Assembly: GCA_037190665.1 (NCBI GenBank)
Contig: JBBCJT010000059.1
Coordinates: 1 to 18,332, forward strand
Length of the DNA: 18,332 bases
Direction: 5' to 3'
DNA from: JBBCJT01 sp037190665
Lineage (GTDB): Bacteria; Pseudomonadota; Alphaproteobacteria; Acetobacterales; Acetobacteraceae
Shown: piece by piece, positions 1 to 6,770 of the stretch
How positions within the stretch are numbered: position 1 is the stretch's first letter
Layout of the letters: each line of letters opens with the position of its first letter
Translations under genes and position numbers: made by a program
Notes under the pieces: model-generated
The model's database searches: none
Seen by the model: only the letters and a program-made list of their open reading frames with translations
What the model was told of the DNA's origin: nothing

Positions 1-252
1 GCGGCGGCGAAGAAGACCGGCAGCCTGATGCCGCCCGCGCACATCCTCAACGCGCCGACGAAGCTGATGAAGGAGATCGGCTACGGCGCGGGCTACGCCT
101 ACGACCACGACACGGACGAAGGCTTCTCCGGCCAGAACTACTTCCCGGACGGGATGGCGCGGCAGAGCTTCTACACCCCGCGCGACCGCGGCTTCGAGCG
201 CGAGATCGGCAAGCGGCTGGCCTACTGGGCGAAGCTGCGGAGCGGCGGTTGA
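1..252 (+). CDS. rarA: RarA/MgsA replication-associated recombination ATPase, C-terminal fragment
   Basis: Only the last 83 codons are in the window; the frame is open from base 1 and stops with TGA at 250-252. The visible part carries the signature of the RarA (MgsA) C-terminal tetramerisation domain: an APTKLMKEIGYG stretch, then a Y-x-Y-DHD segment, an NYFPDGM segment and the closing FYTPRDRGFEREIGKRL. RarA is a clamp-loader-like AAA+ ATPase that acts at stalled replication forks. The AAA+ core with its Walker motifs would lie upstream of the window, so the ATPase sites cannot be checked. It converges on the PEP-CTERM gene with 42 bp between the stop codons, and that gap holds a strong hairpin. 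Truncation is by the window edge, not a mutation. Confidence 0.85.
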   Translation, partial: AAAKKTGSLMPPAHILNAPTKLMKEIGYGAGYAYDHDTDEGFSGQNYFPDGMARQSFYTPRDRGFEREIGKRLAYWAKLRSGG

Positions 253-255
253 TGC

Positions 256-286
256 GGCCTGCGGCGGCAGGGTGCCGCCGCAGGCC
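256..286. terminator. Perfect 14-bp hairpin between convergent genes
   Basis: Bases 256-269 and 273-286 are exact reverse complements (14 bp, nearly all G/C) separated by a GGG loop. The hairpin fills the 42-bp gap between the rarA stop (250-252, + strand) and the PEP-CTERM stop (295-297, - strand). No T-run follows on either strand, so it is a strong structural candidate for a shared bidirectional terminator or 3'-end stabiliser rather than a textbook intrinsic terminator. Confidence 0.7.
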
Positions 287-294
287 TCATCGGG

Positions 295-945
295 TCAGGC
301 CCGACGGCTGCGCCGCACGAGGCCGAGGCCGAGAAGCCCCGTGCCGAACAGCGCCATCGTCGCCGGCTCCGGCACGGCGAGCGTGTCGTTGAAGCCGGTC
401 ACCAGCCCCTCGTTCGAGTCGTAAGGATAGGCGGAGAAGCGGCGGTTGGTGACGCCGGTGTTCGGATCGGAGTCCAGATACAGGCTGCCCGAGCCGACAT
501 CGAAGGACCGGACCGTCAGCAGCAGATTGCCGGCAGACGGGTCGTAGTGGAACACGGTGGACAGATCGAAATCCAGCCGGCCATCGGCGAGCGCGGGCAG
601 CGCGCCGTCGAACACCTGCGTGAACGCCGCGTCGAACCAGGGCAGGCTGATGTTGGTGTCGAACGTGGCGACATCGGCCGTCGTCGTCGACAGATAGAGC
701 TGGAACGAGCCGGTGCGCGGCGTCCCGCCGGGCAGCAGCGTGTTGTAGAAGCTGATCTGGCTGATATCGATCGCCGAGCCGAAGCTCGCGGCGCTGTAGA
801 CTTGCTGGTAGTAGTAGCCGCCGAGCGTGCTGCCGAACGGAATGCTGTTCGTGGTCTCGGCCGTGCCGATCACCAGCGCATGCGCGGGCGCGACAGCGGC
901 CAGCGCGGTGATGGCGACCGCGGCCACCTTGAGACGAAGGTTCAT
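295..945 (-). CDS. PEP-CTERM sorting domain-containing secreted protein
   Basis: The 216-residue protein has an N-terminal signal peptide (MNLRLKVAAVAITAL start, Ala-rich core, likely cleavage after the APAHA near residue 23). Its last 26 residues (191-216) form a classic PEP-CTERM sorting signal: V-P-E-P-A-T, a hydrophobic Gly/Leu helix, and an Arg-rich tail RRSRRA. Such proteins are exported, held by the C-terminal helix and cut by an exosortase, usually in organisms that make an exopolysaccharide or biofilm. The middle (about 25-190) is rich in Ser/Thr/Gly/Asp and aromatic residues, consistent with a beta-rich extracellular domain; I recognise no catalytic family. The start is supported by an AGGGGAT ribosome-binding site 6-12 bases upstream (minus strand). 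No exosortase gene is visible, so processing must depend on one elsewhere. The gene stands alone, with repeats in its upstream region. Confidence 0.85.
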   Translation of the reverse strand: MNLRLKVAAVAITALAAVAPAHALVIGTAETTNSIPFGSTLGGYYYQQVYSAASFGSAIDISQISFYNTLLPGGTPRTGSFQLYLSTTTADVATFDTNISLPWFDAAFTQVFDGALPALADGRLDFDLSTVFHYDPSAGNLLLTVRSFDVGSGSLYLDSDPNTGVTNRRFSAYPYDSNEGLVTGFNDTLAVPEPATMALFGTGLLGLGLVRRSRRA

Positions 946-1117
946 GTGTATCCCCTGAAGACTGACGTTCTCTCTGCTGCGAGAGAGGCGACCGCCCGTT
1001 GCGGGCGCCGTCGCGCGCGGGAATGTGCAGGGTGCCCGTTGCAGGCGTCTGACACTTGCGTTGCAGGCGGATGAACAGCGGCGCGGCCGCTTCGCTAGTG
1101 GGCGGCCTTGCGCCCCG
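946..1117 (-). promoter_or_regulatory. Upstream region of the PEP-CTERM gene with three CGTTGCRGGCG repeats
   Basis: This 172-bp region lies 5' of the PEP-CTERM gene and 3' of azlD. An 11-base word CGTTGCRGGCG occurs three times in the same orientation at 997-1007, 1037-1047 and 1059-1069; the second and third copies are identical and the first differs by one base. Spacings are 40 and 22 bp, near multiples of a DNA turn. Two small hairpins also lie here: CTCTCT/AGAGAG (970-975 with 982-987) and CGCCCG/CGGGCG (993-998 with 1002-1007), in the likely mRNA leader. I searched for a sigma-54 promoter, which serves some PEP-CTERM genes, and did not find correct GG/GC spacing. The repeats are direct observation; a role as regulator sites is inference. 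Confidence 0.4.
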
Positions 1118-1423
1118 TCACAGCAGGCTCAGCCCCCACGCCGCGCCGATCCCCGCCCCCAGCGCCAGCGGGATGCTGCGGGTGCCGATCATCGCCGCCG
1201 CGGTGACCGCGGCCGCGGCCCAGTGCGCCGGCCCGCCATTGGCGAGCGCCGGCGCGACATAGGCCATGAACAGCGTGCCGGGGATGAAGGCGAGCACGTC
1301 GCGCACCAGCGGCGAGGGCGTGATGCTGCGGAACACCAGATAGCCGCCGGCGCGGCAGGCCAGCGTCGCGACCGCCATCGCCGCGATCGCCGCCAGCGTC
1401 CAGGGATCGGGCAGCCAGCTCAT
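1118..1423 (-). CDS. azlD: AzlD family branched-chain amino acid exporter small subunit
   Basis: A 101-residue, very hydrophobic protein with about three to four membrane segments, the usual size for AzlD. The stretch AIAAMAVATLACRAGGYLVF and the later LAFIPGTLFMAYVAPAL fit the AzlD family, including the conserved Arg within the first hydrophobic region. AzlD works with AzlC as a two-component exporter of branched-chain amino acids and analogues in the inner membrane. It directly follows azlC on the minus strand with an ATGA overlap (1420-1423), which indicates translational coupling and a fixed stoichiometry. The gene ends with TGA at 1118-1120. Substrate is inferred from family; AzlCD-like pairs may export other amino acids. 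Confidence 0.87.
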   Translation of the reverse strand: MSWLPDPWTLAAIAAMAVATLACRAGGYLVFRSITPSPLVRDVLAFIPGTLFMAYVAPALANGGPAHWAAAAVTAAAMIGTRSIPLALGAGIGAAWGLSLL

Positions 1424-2142
1424 CGCGCCGCCCCCTCGCCCGCTGCCTTCCACCGCTTCTGCGCCACGCCGACCAGCGCGCCCGCCACGGCACCCACCAC
1501 CACGTGCCACGCGGTCCCCGGCAGCGCGCGGTTGACGGCGAGTGCGACGGCCGCCGCCACCGTCCAGGGCAGCAGGTCGCTGCGGCCGCGCCACATCGGC
1601 ACCAGCAGCGTGATGAAGGCCGCGGTCGCGCCGAAATACAGCGGATGGCCGGGCGGGAAGCGCGCCACCGCACCCAGCACATGGCCGGCGATGGTCTGCA
1701 GCAGCCACATCACCCACAGCAGCACGCCCACGCCCATGAGGAAGCCGGCATCGTTGCGGCCGGACCGCATCTCCGTGATCGACAGCGCGAAGCCGTGATC
1801 CACCAGCAGCCCGAGCGAGCCCCACAGCCGCCACCCGCGCAGCCGGTCGAGCCACGGCGCCAGCACCGGGCCCATCAGCGCCATGCGCAGGTTCACCACG
1901 AAGGCGGCGGTGGCGGCGCCCAGGACCGGGGCGGGATCGGACCAGCTCTCCAGCGCGACGAGCTGGCTCGCGCCGGCGAAGACGGTCGCGCTCATCAGCA
2001 CCGTCTCGAACAGGTTCAACCCTTTCGCCTGCGCGACCACGCCGACGACGAGGCCGAACGGGATCAGCCCCACCGACAGCGGCAGCGCGATGCTGGCGCC
2101 GCGCAGCATGCCGGCGCGGGTGAAGGTGACGGGGCTGGTCAT
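1420..2142 (-). CDS. azlC: AzlC family branched-chain amino acid exporter large subunit
   Basis: A 240-residue integral membrane protein with several hydrophobic segments. The N-terminal third has the AzlC hallmark: ALPLSVGLIPFGLVVGVVA, then SATVFAGASQLVALE, and later NLRMALMGPVLAPWL. AzlC is the permease-like large subunit that exports branched-chain amino acids together with AzlD. The start (ATG at 2140-2142) is fixed by an ATGA overlap with the recX stop upstream, and its stop overlaps azlD the same way, so recX, azlC and azlD form one tight operon. Longer in-frame upstream extensions exist but run through recX in another frame, so I reject them. No Lrp/AzlB-type regulator is adjacent. Confidence 0.9.
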   Translation of the reverse strand: MTSPVTFTRAGMLRGASIALPLSVGLIPFGLVVGVVAQAKGLNLFETVLMSATVFAGASQLVALESWSDPAPVLGAATAAFVVNLRMALMGPVLAPWLDRLRGWRLWGSLGLLVDHGFALSITEMRSGRNDAGFLMGVGVLLWVMWLLQTIAGHVLGAVARFPPGHPLYFGATAAFITLLVPMWRGRSDLLPWTVAAAVALAVNRALPGTAWHVVVGAVAGALVGVAQKRWKAAGEGAAR

Positions 2143-2711
2143 GCGCGTGCGGCGAGCCGGTCCTCGATGTCCTCGGCGGGCATGGCGAGTGCGGCCGCCG
2201 CCACCGATGCGGCAAAGCCCGCGCGCGCCATCGCGGCAAGCTGGCGGCGGCGCTGATCCGGATCGGCCGGCGGGCCGAAGGCGCCGAAGCGGCGGCGGCG
2301 CACCAGCGCGATCGCGGCGAGCAGGTCGTCCTCCGGCAGCGCATCCCCGGCCGCCTCGGCATCCACCCCCTTGGCGGCGAGATGCGCGGCGATGGCGCGT
2401 CGCGACCGGCCGGCGCGGGCCAGCCGCCGCGCCCGTGCGGCGGCGAAAGCGGCATCGTCGATCGCGCCCGCTTCCACCAGCCGCCGCGCCACGTCCCGTG
2501 CCGCCGCCCGCGCGCGCGCCGCGTTGTCGGCGATGGCCTCCTGCGCATCGGCATCCTCGGCGGCGGCGGCGCGCGCCCAGCGGGCGATGCGCCGGTCCAG
2601 CACCGCGACCAGCCCGGCCTCGGTCGCCGCGAAGCGCGCCAGATGCGCGAGCGCCGCGTCGTGCAGCGTGCGCGCGTCCGGCGGCGGACCGGCGGGGCGT
2701 CTTGCGACCAT
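2139..2711 (-). CDS. recX: RecX family regulatory protein
   Basis: A 190-residue Ala/Arg-rich helical protein. It has the three-helix repeat pattern of RecX: a first helix set with ALAHLARFAATEAGLVAVL, then RRLVEAGAIDDAAFAAARARRL, then the SRRAIAAHLAAKGVD segment, which matches the family core. RecX binds RecA filaments and modulates recombinase activity in the cytoplasm. The chosen ATG (2709-2711) has a good AAGAGAGG ribosome-binding site just upstream; an extension to 2789 adds an atypical Cys/Arg-rich N-terminus and is rejected. It is the first gene of the recX-azlC-azlD operon, far from any recA in view. The unrelated partners suggest co-transcription by chance of genome packing rather than a common pathway. 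Confidence 0.82.
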   Translation of the reverse strand: MVARRPAGPPPDARTLHDAALAHLARFAATEAGLVAVLDRRIARWARAAAAEDADAQEAIADNAARARAAARDVARRLVEAGAIDDAAFAAARARRLARAGRSRRAIAAHLAAKGVDAEAAGDALPEDDLLAAIALVRRRRFGAFGPPADPDQRRRQLAAMARAGFAASVAAAALAMPAEDIEDRLAARA

Positions 2712-2806
2712 GCGCCTCTCTTGCCACGCCGCGGCGCATCGCGGGAACCGGGCAGGTCGGGGCGGCGTTGCCGATGCACAACAACGCAATGTGCTGCGGA
2801 CGACCG
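2712..2806. promoter_or_regulatory. Divergent promoter region between recX and the PRC-barrel gene
   Basis: This 95-bp gap must hold promoters for both the minus-strand recX operon and the plus-strand PRC-barrel gene. It contains a dyad GCGTTG-N11-CAACGC (2765-2770 with 2782-2787), centred near 2776. A 6-bp dyad is expected fairly often by chance in a gap this size, so an operator role is only a suggestion. I could not assign convincing -35/-10 boxes. Confidence 0.3.
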
Positions 2807-3208
2807 ATGATGAACACGATCCCTTCGACCTTCGGCATGATCGCGCTGGCGGGGCTGCTCGCCGTCCCCGTCGTGGCCCAGCAGAGCCAGCCGGCGCAGG
2901 GGCCCAACGCCGTGCTCCAGGTGGACACGGTCCGCCTCACCCAGGGCGTGCGCGCGTCGAAGCTGATCGGCTCCCACGTTTACAACGACGCGGGCGAGCG
3001 CATCGGGACGATGGACGACCTGATCGTCACCGGCGGCGACAGGATCGTGGTCGGCGTGGTCTCCGTCGGCGGGTTCCTCGGCATCGGCTCGAAACTGGTC
3101 GCGGTGCCCTACGAGCGGCTGGCGTTCGGGCAGGACGGCAGGATCACGCTGCAGGGTGCAACCAAGGAGAGCCTGGCCGCGTTACCCGGGTTCACCTACG
3201 GCGGCTGA
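2807..3208 (+). CDS. Exported PRC-barrel domain protein
   Basis: The 133-residue protein begins with a signal peptide (residues 1-25; hydrophobic core IALAGLLAVPVVA, likely cut near AQ-QS). A single PRC-barrel domain follows at about 49-107: ASKLIGSHVYNDAGERIG, a DLIV strand, VVGVVSVGGFLGIGSKLVAV and PYERLAF. The layout (residues 51-70 for the first hairpin, then the GFLGIGSK turn) is typical of small alphaproteobacterial PRC-barrel proteins, which are envelope or stress-associated; their molecular role is not known. Two adjacent ATGs (2807, 2810) and an earlier one at 2774 are possible starts. I chose 2807 because it leaves a compact signal peptide, although the ribosome-binding site is weak. 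It diverges from recX and is followed by a GC hairpin. Confidence 0.8.
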   Translation: MMNTIPSTFGMIALAGLLAVPVVAQQSQPAQGPNAVLQVDTVRLTQGVRASKLIGSHVYNDAGERIGTMDDLIVTGGDRIVVGVVSVGGFLGIGSKLVAVPYERLAFGQDGRITLQGATKESLAALPGFTYGG

Positions 3209-3231
3209 TCCCCGGTACCCCAGGCCGCCAG

Positions 3232-3264
3232 CGCCGCCCGCCTCTTCCCCGGGGGCGGGCGGCG
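3232..3264 (+). terminator. GC-rich hairpin after the PRC-barrel gene
   Basis: Bases 3232-3242 and 3254-3264 form a perfect 11-bp G/C stem with an 11-base loop, beginning 24 bases after the PRC-barrel stop codon. There is no T-run, as is common for high-GC alphaproteobacterial terminators. It separates the PRC-barrel transcript from the argD promoter region. Confidence 0.6.
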
Positions 3265-3304
3265 TCGCATCCGGGGCAGGCAAATCAGGGTTGCACCGTG
3301 CGCG

Positions 3305-3334
3305 TTGACGGGCCGCTACGGGCATGACCATGCT
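3305..3334 (+). promoter_or_regulatory. Possible sigma-70 promoter for argD-argF
   Basis: TTGACG at 3305-3310 is a good -35 box; 18 bases downstream CATGCT (3329-3334) matches a -10 box only weakly (A2, T3, T6). A transcript starting near 3341 would leave a leader of about 25 bases before the GTG at 3367, but only about 8 before a GTG at 3349. No arginine-responsive operator was recognised. Confidence 0.3.
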
Positions 3335-3366
3335 CCGCCTTTGGTCTTGTGGAGCAGGAAACGCCC

Positions 3367-4569
3367 GTGATCGCCGCCCTGATGCCGACCTACAACCGCG
3401 CTGACCTCGCATTCGAGCGGGGCGAGGGCGCGCGTCTGTGGACCGGCGACGGCCGACGATTCCTCGATTTCGGCGCGGGCATCGCGACCACCAGCCTCGG
3501 GCACGCGCATCCGCATCTGGTCGCCACCATCGCCGAGCAGGCGGCCAAGGTGATGCACGTGTCGAACCTGTACCGCGTGCCGCAGGCCGAGAAGCTCGCC
3601 GCGCGCCACGCCGCCGCGTCCTTCGCCGACAGCGTCTTCTTCTGCAACTCGGGCGCGGAGGCGAACGAGGGCATGGTGAAGGCCGTCCGCAAATATCATG
3701 CGGAGAACGGCCACCCCGAGCGGTTCCGGATGATCTGCTTCGAGGGTGCCTTCCACGGCCGCACGCTCGCGATGATCTCGGCCACCGGCAACGCCAAGTA
3801 CCTCGCGGGCTTCGGCCCGCCGGTCGAAGGGTTCGACCACGTGCCGTTCGGCAACATGAACGCGGTGCGCGACGCGATCGGGCCGGAGACGGCCGGCATC
3901 ATGATCGAGCCGATCCAGGGCGAGGGGGGCGTGCGCCCCGCCGACCTGCGCTTCCTGAAGGAGCTGCGCGCGACCGCCGACGAGTTCGGCGTACTGCTCG
4001 CGCTCGATGAGGTGCAGACCGGCATGGGCCGCACCGGTAAACTCTGGGCGCATCAATGGGCCGGGATCGAGCCGGACGTGATGTCGTCGGCCAAGGGCAT
4101 CGGCGGCGGCTTCCCGCTGGGTGCGGTGCTCGCGAAGGAGCGTGTCGCGAAGTACCTCGTGCCCGGCACGCACGGCACCACCTATGGCGGCAACCCGCTC
4201 GCCTGCGCCGCCGGCAACGCCGTGCTGGACGTGATGCTGGCGGACGGCTTCCTCGACAACGTCGACCGCGTCGCACGGCACCTGTGGCAGGCGCTGGTGG
4301 CGCTGGCCAGACGCCATCCGGACGTGGTGGACGGCGTGCAGGGCGCCGGGCTGCTCGTCGGCCTGAAGCTGAAGCCGGAGGTCACCAACACCACGCTGCA
4401 GGATGCGGCGGTGGCCGAGGGGCTGCTGACCGTGGCCGCCGGGATGAACGTGCTCCGCCTCGCCCCGCCGCTGATCATCACGCAGGAGGATGCGGACGAG
4501 GCGATCGCGCTGCTGGATCGCGCGCTGCTGCGGGTGACCCCGTCCAAGGCCAAGGCCGCGGCGAAATGA
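3367..4569 (+). CDS. argD: Acetylornithine aminotransferase (class III PLP aminotransferase)
   Basis: The 400-residue enzyme converts N-acetylglutamate semialdehyde to N-acetylornithine with glutamate as amino donor, in arginine biosynthesis in the cytoplasm. Visible class III features are the PLP-phosphate segment NSGAEANEG (residues 94-102), AFHGRTL, the IEPIQGEGG strand, LALDEVQTGMGRTG with the PLP-ring Asp, the Schiff-base Lys in SSAKGIGGGF (Lys 243) and GTTYGGNPLACAAG. A near-identical family member would also act as succinyl-diaminopimelate aminotransferase, as ArgD does in several bacteria. I chose GTG at 3367 because GGAGCAGGAA lies just upstream and the protein then begins at the usual IAALMPTYNRADLAFERG; GTG at 3349 would add six residues. 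Its stop overlaps the argF start (ATGA, 4566-4569), so the two are translationally coupled. Confidence 0.93.
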   Translation: MIAALMPTYNRADLAFERGEGARLWTGDGRRFLDFGAGIATTSLGHAHPHLVATIAEQAAKVMHVSNLYRVPQAEKLAARHAAASFADSVFFCNSGAEANEGMVKAVRKYHAENGHPERFRMICFEGAFHGRTLAMISATGNAKYLAGFGPPVEGFDHVPFGNMNAVRDAIGPETAGIMIEPIQGEGGVRPADLRFLKELRATADEFGVLLALDEVQTGMGRTGKLWAHQWAGIEPDVMSSAKGIGGGFPLGAVLAKERVAKYLVPGTHGTTYGGNPLACAAGNAVLDVMLADGFLDNVDRVARHLWQALVALARRHPDVVDGVQGAGLLVGLKLKPEVTNTTLQDAAVAEGLLTVAAGMNVLRLAPPLIITQEDADEAIALLDRALLRVTPSKAKAAAK

Positions 4570-5510
4570 GCGCGGTGGTCGCAGCCCTCAAACCGGGGCG
4601 CGACGCCGCCCCGCGCCACTTCCTCGACCTGCGGGACCACAGCACGGACACGCTGCGCCACATGCTGGACCTCGCCGCGCAGACCAAGCGCGGCGGGTTC
4701 CGCGACAAGCCGCTCGCCGGGCGCACGCTGTGCATGATCTTCGACAAGCCCTCCACCCGCACGCGCGTGTCGTTCGAGGTGGCGGTGCGCCAGCTCGGCG
4801 GCGAGAGCATCGTGCTGTCGTCGAAGGACATGCAGCTCGGCCGCGGCGAGACCGTGGGCGACACCGCGCGCGTGCTGTCCCGCTACGTCGATGCGATCAT
4901 GCTGCGCACCGACCGGGTGGAGAAGCTGCACGAGCTGGCCGAGGCCGCCACCGTGCCGGTGATCAACGGGCTGACCGAGGCGTCGCATCCCTGCCAGCTC
5001 ATGGCCGATGTGCTGACGTTCGAGGAGCATCGCGGCCCGATCGCCGGCCAGACGGTCGCGTGGTGCGGCGACGGCAACAATGTCGCCCGGTCCTGGATCG
5101 AGGCCTCGGCGCGGTTCGACTTCACGCTGCGGCTCGCCACGCCGGCCACGCTCACCCCGCCGCGGGCGGTGGTGGACTGGGCACGTTCGGAGGGTGCGCG
5201 GATCGAGCTGACCGAGGACCCCGTGGCGGCCGTGGACGGCGCGCGCTGCATCGTCACCGATGCCTGGGTGAGCATGTCGGACGACCCGGGCGAGAACCGG
5301 CACAACCTGCTCGCGCCCTACCAGGTGAATGCGCGGCTGATGGCGAAAGCCGCGCCGGATGCGGTGTTCATGCACTGCCTGCCCGCCCATCGCGGCGAGG
5401 AGGTCACGAGCGAGGTGCTGGACGGGCCGCAATCGGTCGCCTTCGACGAGGCGGAGAACCGGCTGCACGCGCAGAAGGGCGTGCTGCTGTGGGCGCTGGG
5501 CGGACGATAG
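4566..5510 (+). CDS. argF: Ornithine carbamoyltransferase
   Basis: The 314-residue protein joins carbamoyl phosphate and ornithine to make citrulline. Carbamoyl-phosphate-binding STRTR is at residues 63-67 (within FDKPSTRTRVSFE), HPCQ at 141-144 and the catalytic HCLP at 270-273. The length is standard for a catabolic or anabolic OTCase subunit. One small oddity is the ornithine-loop SMG motif, which reads SMS here (residues 236-238, WVSMSDD). I believe this Gly-to-Ser change is tolerated in relatives, but cannot check. The start is fixed by the ATGA overlap with argD. In many relatives an hslO (Hsp33) gene follows argF; here a dehydrogenase follows after 48 bp. Confidence 0.95.
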   Translation: MSAVVAALKPGRDAAPRHFLDLRDHSTDTLRHMLDLAAQTKRGGFRDKPLAGRTLCMIFDKPSTRTRVSFEVAVRQLGGESIVLSSKDMQLGRGETVGDTARVLSRYVDAIMLRTDRVEKLHELAEAATVPVINGLTEASHPCQLMADVLTFEEHRGPIAGQTVAWCGDGNNVARSWIEASARFDFTLRLATPATLTPPRAVVDWARSEGARIELTEDPVAAVDGARCIVTDAWVSMSDDPGENRHNLLAPYQVNARLMAKAAPDAVFMHCLPAHRGEEVTSEVLDGPQSVAFDEAENRLHAQKGVLLWALGGR

Positions 5511-5558
5511 TCCGGCGCCGCCCGCCTGCGGCCATCTGACCCCGAACGCGAGACCCAC

Positions 5559-6605
5559 ATGACCGGCAGCGCGATCGTTGCGCGATTCGACTTCTGGTAC
5601 GACGCGGCCATGGAAGCCCGCTTCGCGCGGGAAAAGGACATCGCGCTGCGCACCATCGCCCTCGCCGGGCCGGAGCAGGCAGCGTGGGACACGCTGGGCG
5701 CGGCGCGGGGCTACATCATCTCCGCAGCGCGGGACGAGCTACCGCGCCAGTACTGGGGCACCGAGGCGCTGCTCGCCCGCTGCCCGCACCTGCTGTGCAT
5801 CGCATCGGTCGGCGTGGGGTTCGACACGGTGGATGTCGCCGCCTGCACGCGCGCCGGGGTGCTGGTGATCAACCAGGCCGGCGGCAATGCGCAGGCGGTG
5901 GCGGAACACACGCTGGGGCTGATGCTCGACCTCGCCAAGCGCATCAGCGAGAGCGACCGCAGGCTGCGCGCGGAGCGCGGCTTCTCCCGCGAATCGCTGA
6001 TGGGGCGTGAGATCGGCGGCAAGGTGCTCGGCCTTGTCGGCATCGGCCATATCGGCCGCCGCGTGGCGCGCTACGCCGCCGCGTTCGGCATGCGGGTGCT
6101 GGCGTATGATCCGTTGCTGACGGCGGAAGAGATCGCCGCGCGCGGGGCGGAGCCGGCGGACCTCGATACGCTGCTGGCGCAGGCGGACTACGTGTCGCTG
6201 CACTGCCCGCGCAATGCCGGCACGCTGGGGATGATCGGTGCGGCGCAGTTCGCGCGGATGCGGAAGGGCGCGGTTTTCATCAGCACCGCGCGCGGCGGCA
6301 TCCATGACGAGGCCGCGCTGGGGGCGGCGCTGGCGTCGGGGCATCTGGGCGGGGCGGGGCTGGATGTGTGGGATTTGGAGCCGCCGCCGCTGGACAGTGC
6401 GCTGCTGGCGATGCCGAACGTGGTCGCGACGTTCCATACGGCGGGGGTGACGCGGGAGGCGCGGCGCAACGTGGCCGCGTCGGCGGCGGAGCAGGTGATA
6501 CAGGTGTTGAGGGGCGAGAGGCCGCCGCATGTGGTGAACGCGGAGGCTTGGGAGGGGTGTGTCGAGAGGTTCGGGCGTGGGCGGGAGGCTGTGGCGGCGT
6601 TGTGA
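5559..6605 (+). CDS. D-isomer-specific 2-hydroxyacid dehydrogenase, NAD-dependent
   Basis: The 348-residue protein has the two-domain plan of the D-2-hydroxyacid dehydrogenase/phosphoglycerate dehydrogenase family. The Rossmann motif GIGHIG is at residues 161-166, followed by the acidic cofactor residue Asp 184 in LAYDP, which favours NAD over NADP. The catalytic triad is in place: Arg 245 (STARGG), Glu 274 (WDLEPPP) and His 293 (TFHTAG). It reduces a 2-keto acid or oxidises a D-2-hydroxyacid; the substrate cannot be read from sequence. About 15 residues beyond the usual VNAEAW end form a short tail. The ribosome-binding site is weak. Its codons stay high-GC, so it belongs to the host flank and not the following island, although bases 6300-6600 are noticeably G-rich. 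Confidence 0.85.
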   Translation: MTGSAIVARFDFWYDAAMEARFAREKDIALRTIALAGPEQAAWDTLGAARGYIISAARDELPRQYWGTEALLARCPHLLCIASVGVGFDTVDVAACTRAGVLVINQAGGNAQAVAEHTLGLMLDLAKRISESDRRLRAERGFSRESLMGREIGGKVLGLVGIGHIGRRVARYAAAFGMRVLAYDPLLTAEEIAARGAEPADLDTLLAQADYVSLHCPRNAGTLGMIGAAQFARMRKGAVFISTARGGIHDEAALGAALASGHLGGAGLDVWDLEPPPLDSALLAMPNVVATFHTAGVTREARRNVAASAAEQVIQVLRGERPPHVVNAEAWEGCVERFGRGREAVAAL

Positions 6606-6770
6606 CGCAGGTGGCGGATACAGCCCGAATTCCAAGCGGAGAGCCGCTATAAGCACTAGGTAACCCGGACTCTGATCAAGCGTGTAAGTCCTATTTGGCG
6701 ATTCCTAAACCGGATAAGCTTAAACTGCAGGATTCCTTAGGACATGTCATCGAAGCGGAGGAGATTGTAA
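6606..6770 (+). other. Left border and leader of the low-GC island
   Basis: This 165-bp gap marks a sharp drop in GC content. It holds a weak hairpin AGCGG/CCGCT (6635-6639 with 6644-6648), possibly a terminator for the dehydrogenase. GATTCCT occurs twice, at 6700-6706 and 6731-6737, 31 bp apart (about three DNA turns). The second copy overlaps the near-palindrome TCCTTAGGA. TATAAG at 6648-6653 resembles a -10 box but has no -35 partner; TTGGCG at 6695-6700 resembles a -35 box but has no good -10 partner. A strong GGAGGAG ribosome-binding site sits just before the ATG at 6771. I found no attachment repeat shared with the right border. Confidence 0.35.

Noticed and set aside
970..1069. CRISPR array or tandem repeat array
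   Set aside because: Three 11-base copies with unequal spacing and hairpins of 6 bp do not form an array of repeats and spacers.
946..1117. Sigma-54 promoter for the PEP-CTERM gene
   Set aside because: A GGCAC-like and a GCAC-like element occur on the minus strand but their spacing is too short for a -24/-12 promoter.
547..3327. Long open frames on the strand opposite the PEP-CTERM, azlC/azlD and recX genes
   Set aside because: They are Arg/Ala/Pro-rich shadows expected in high-GC DNA and show no family motifs; the opposite strand holds recognised genes.
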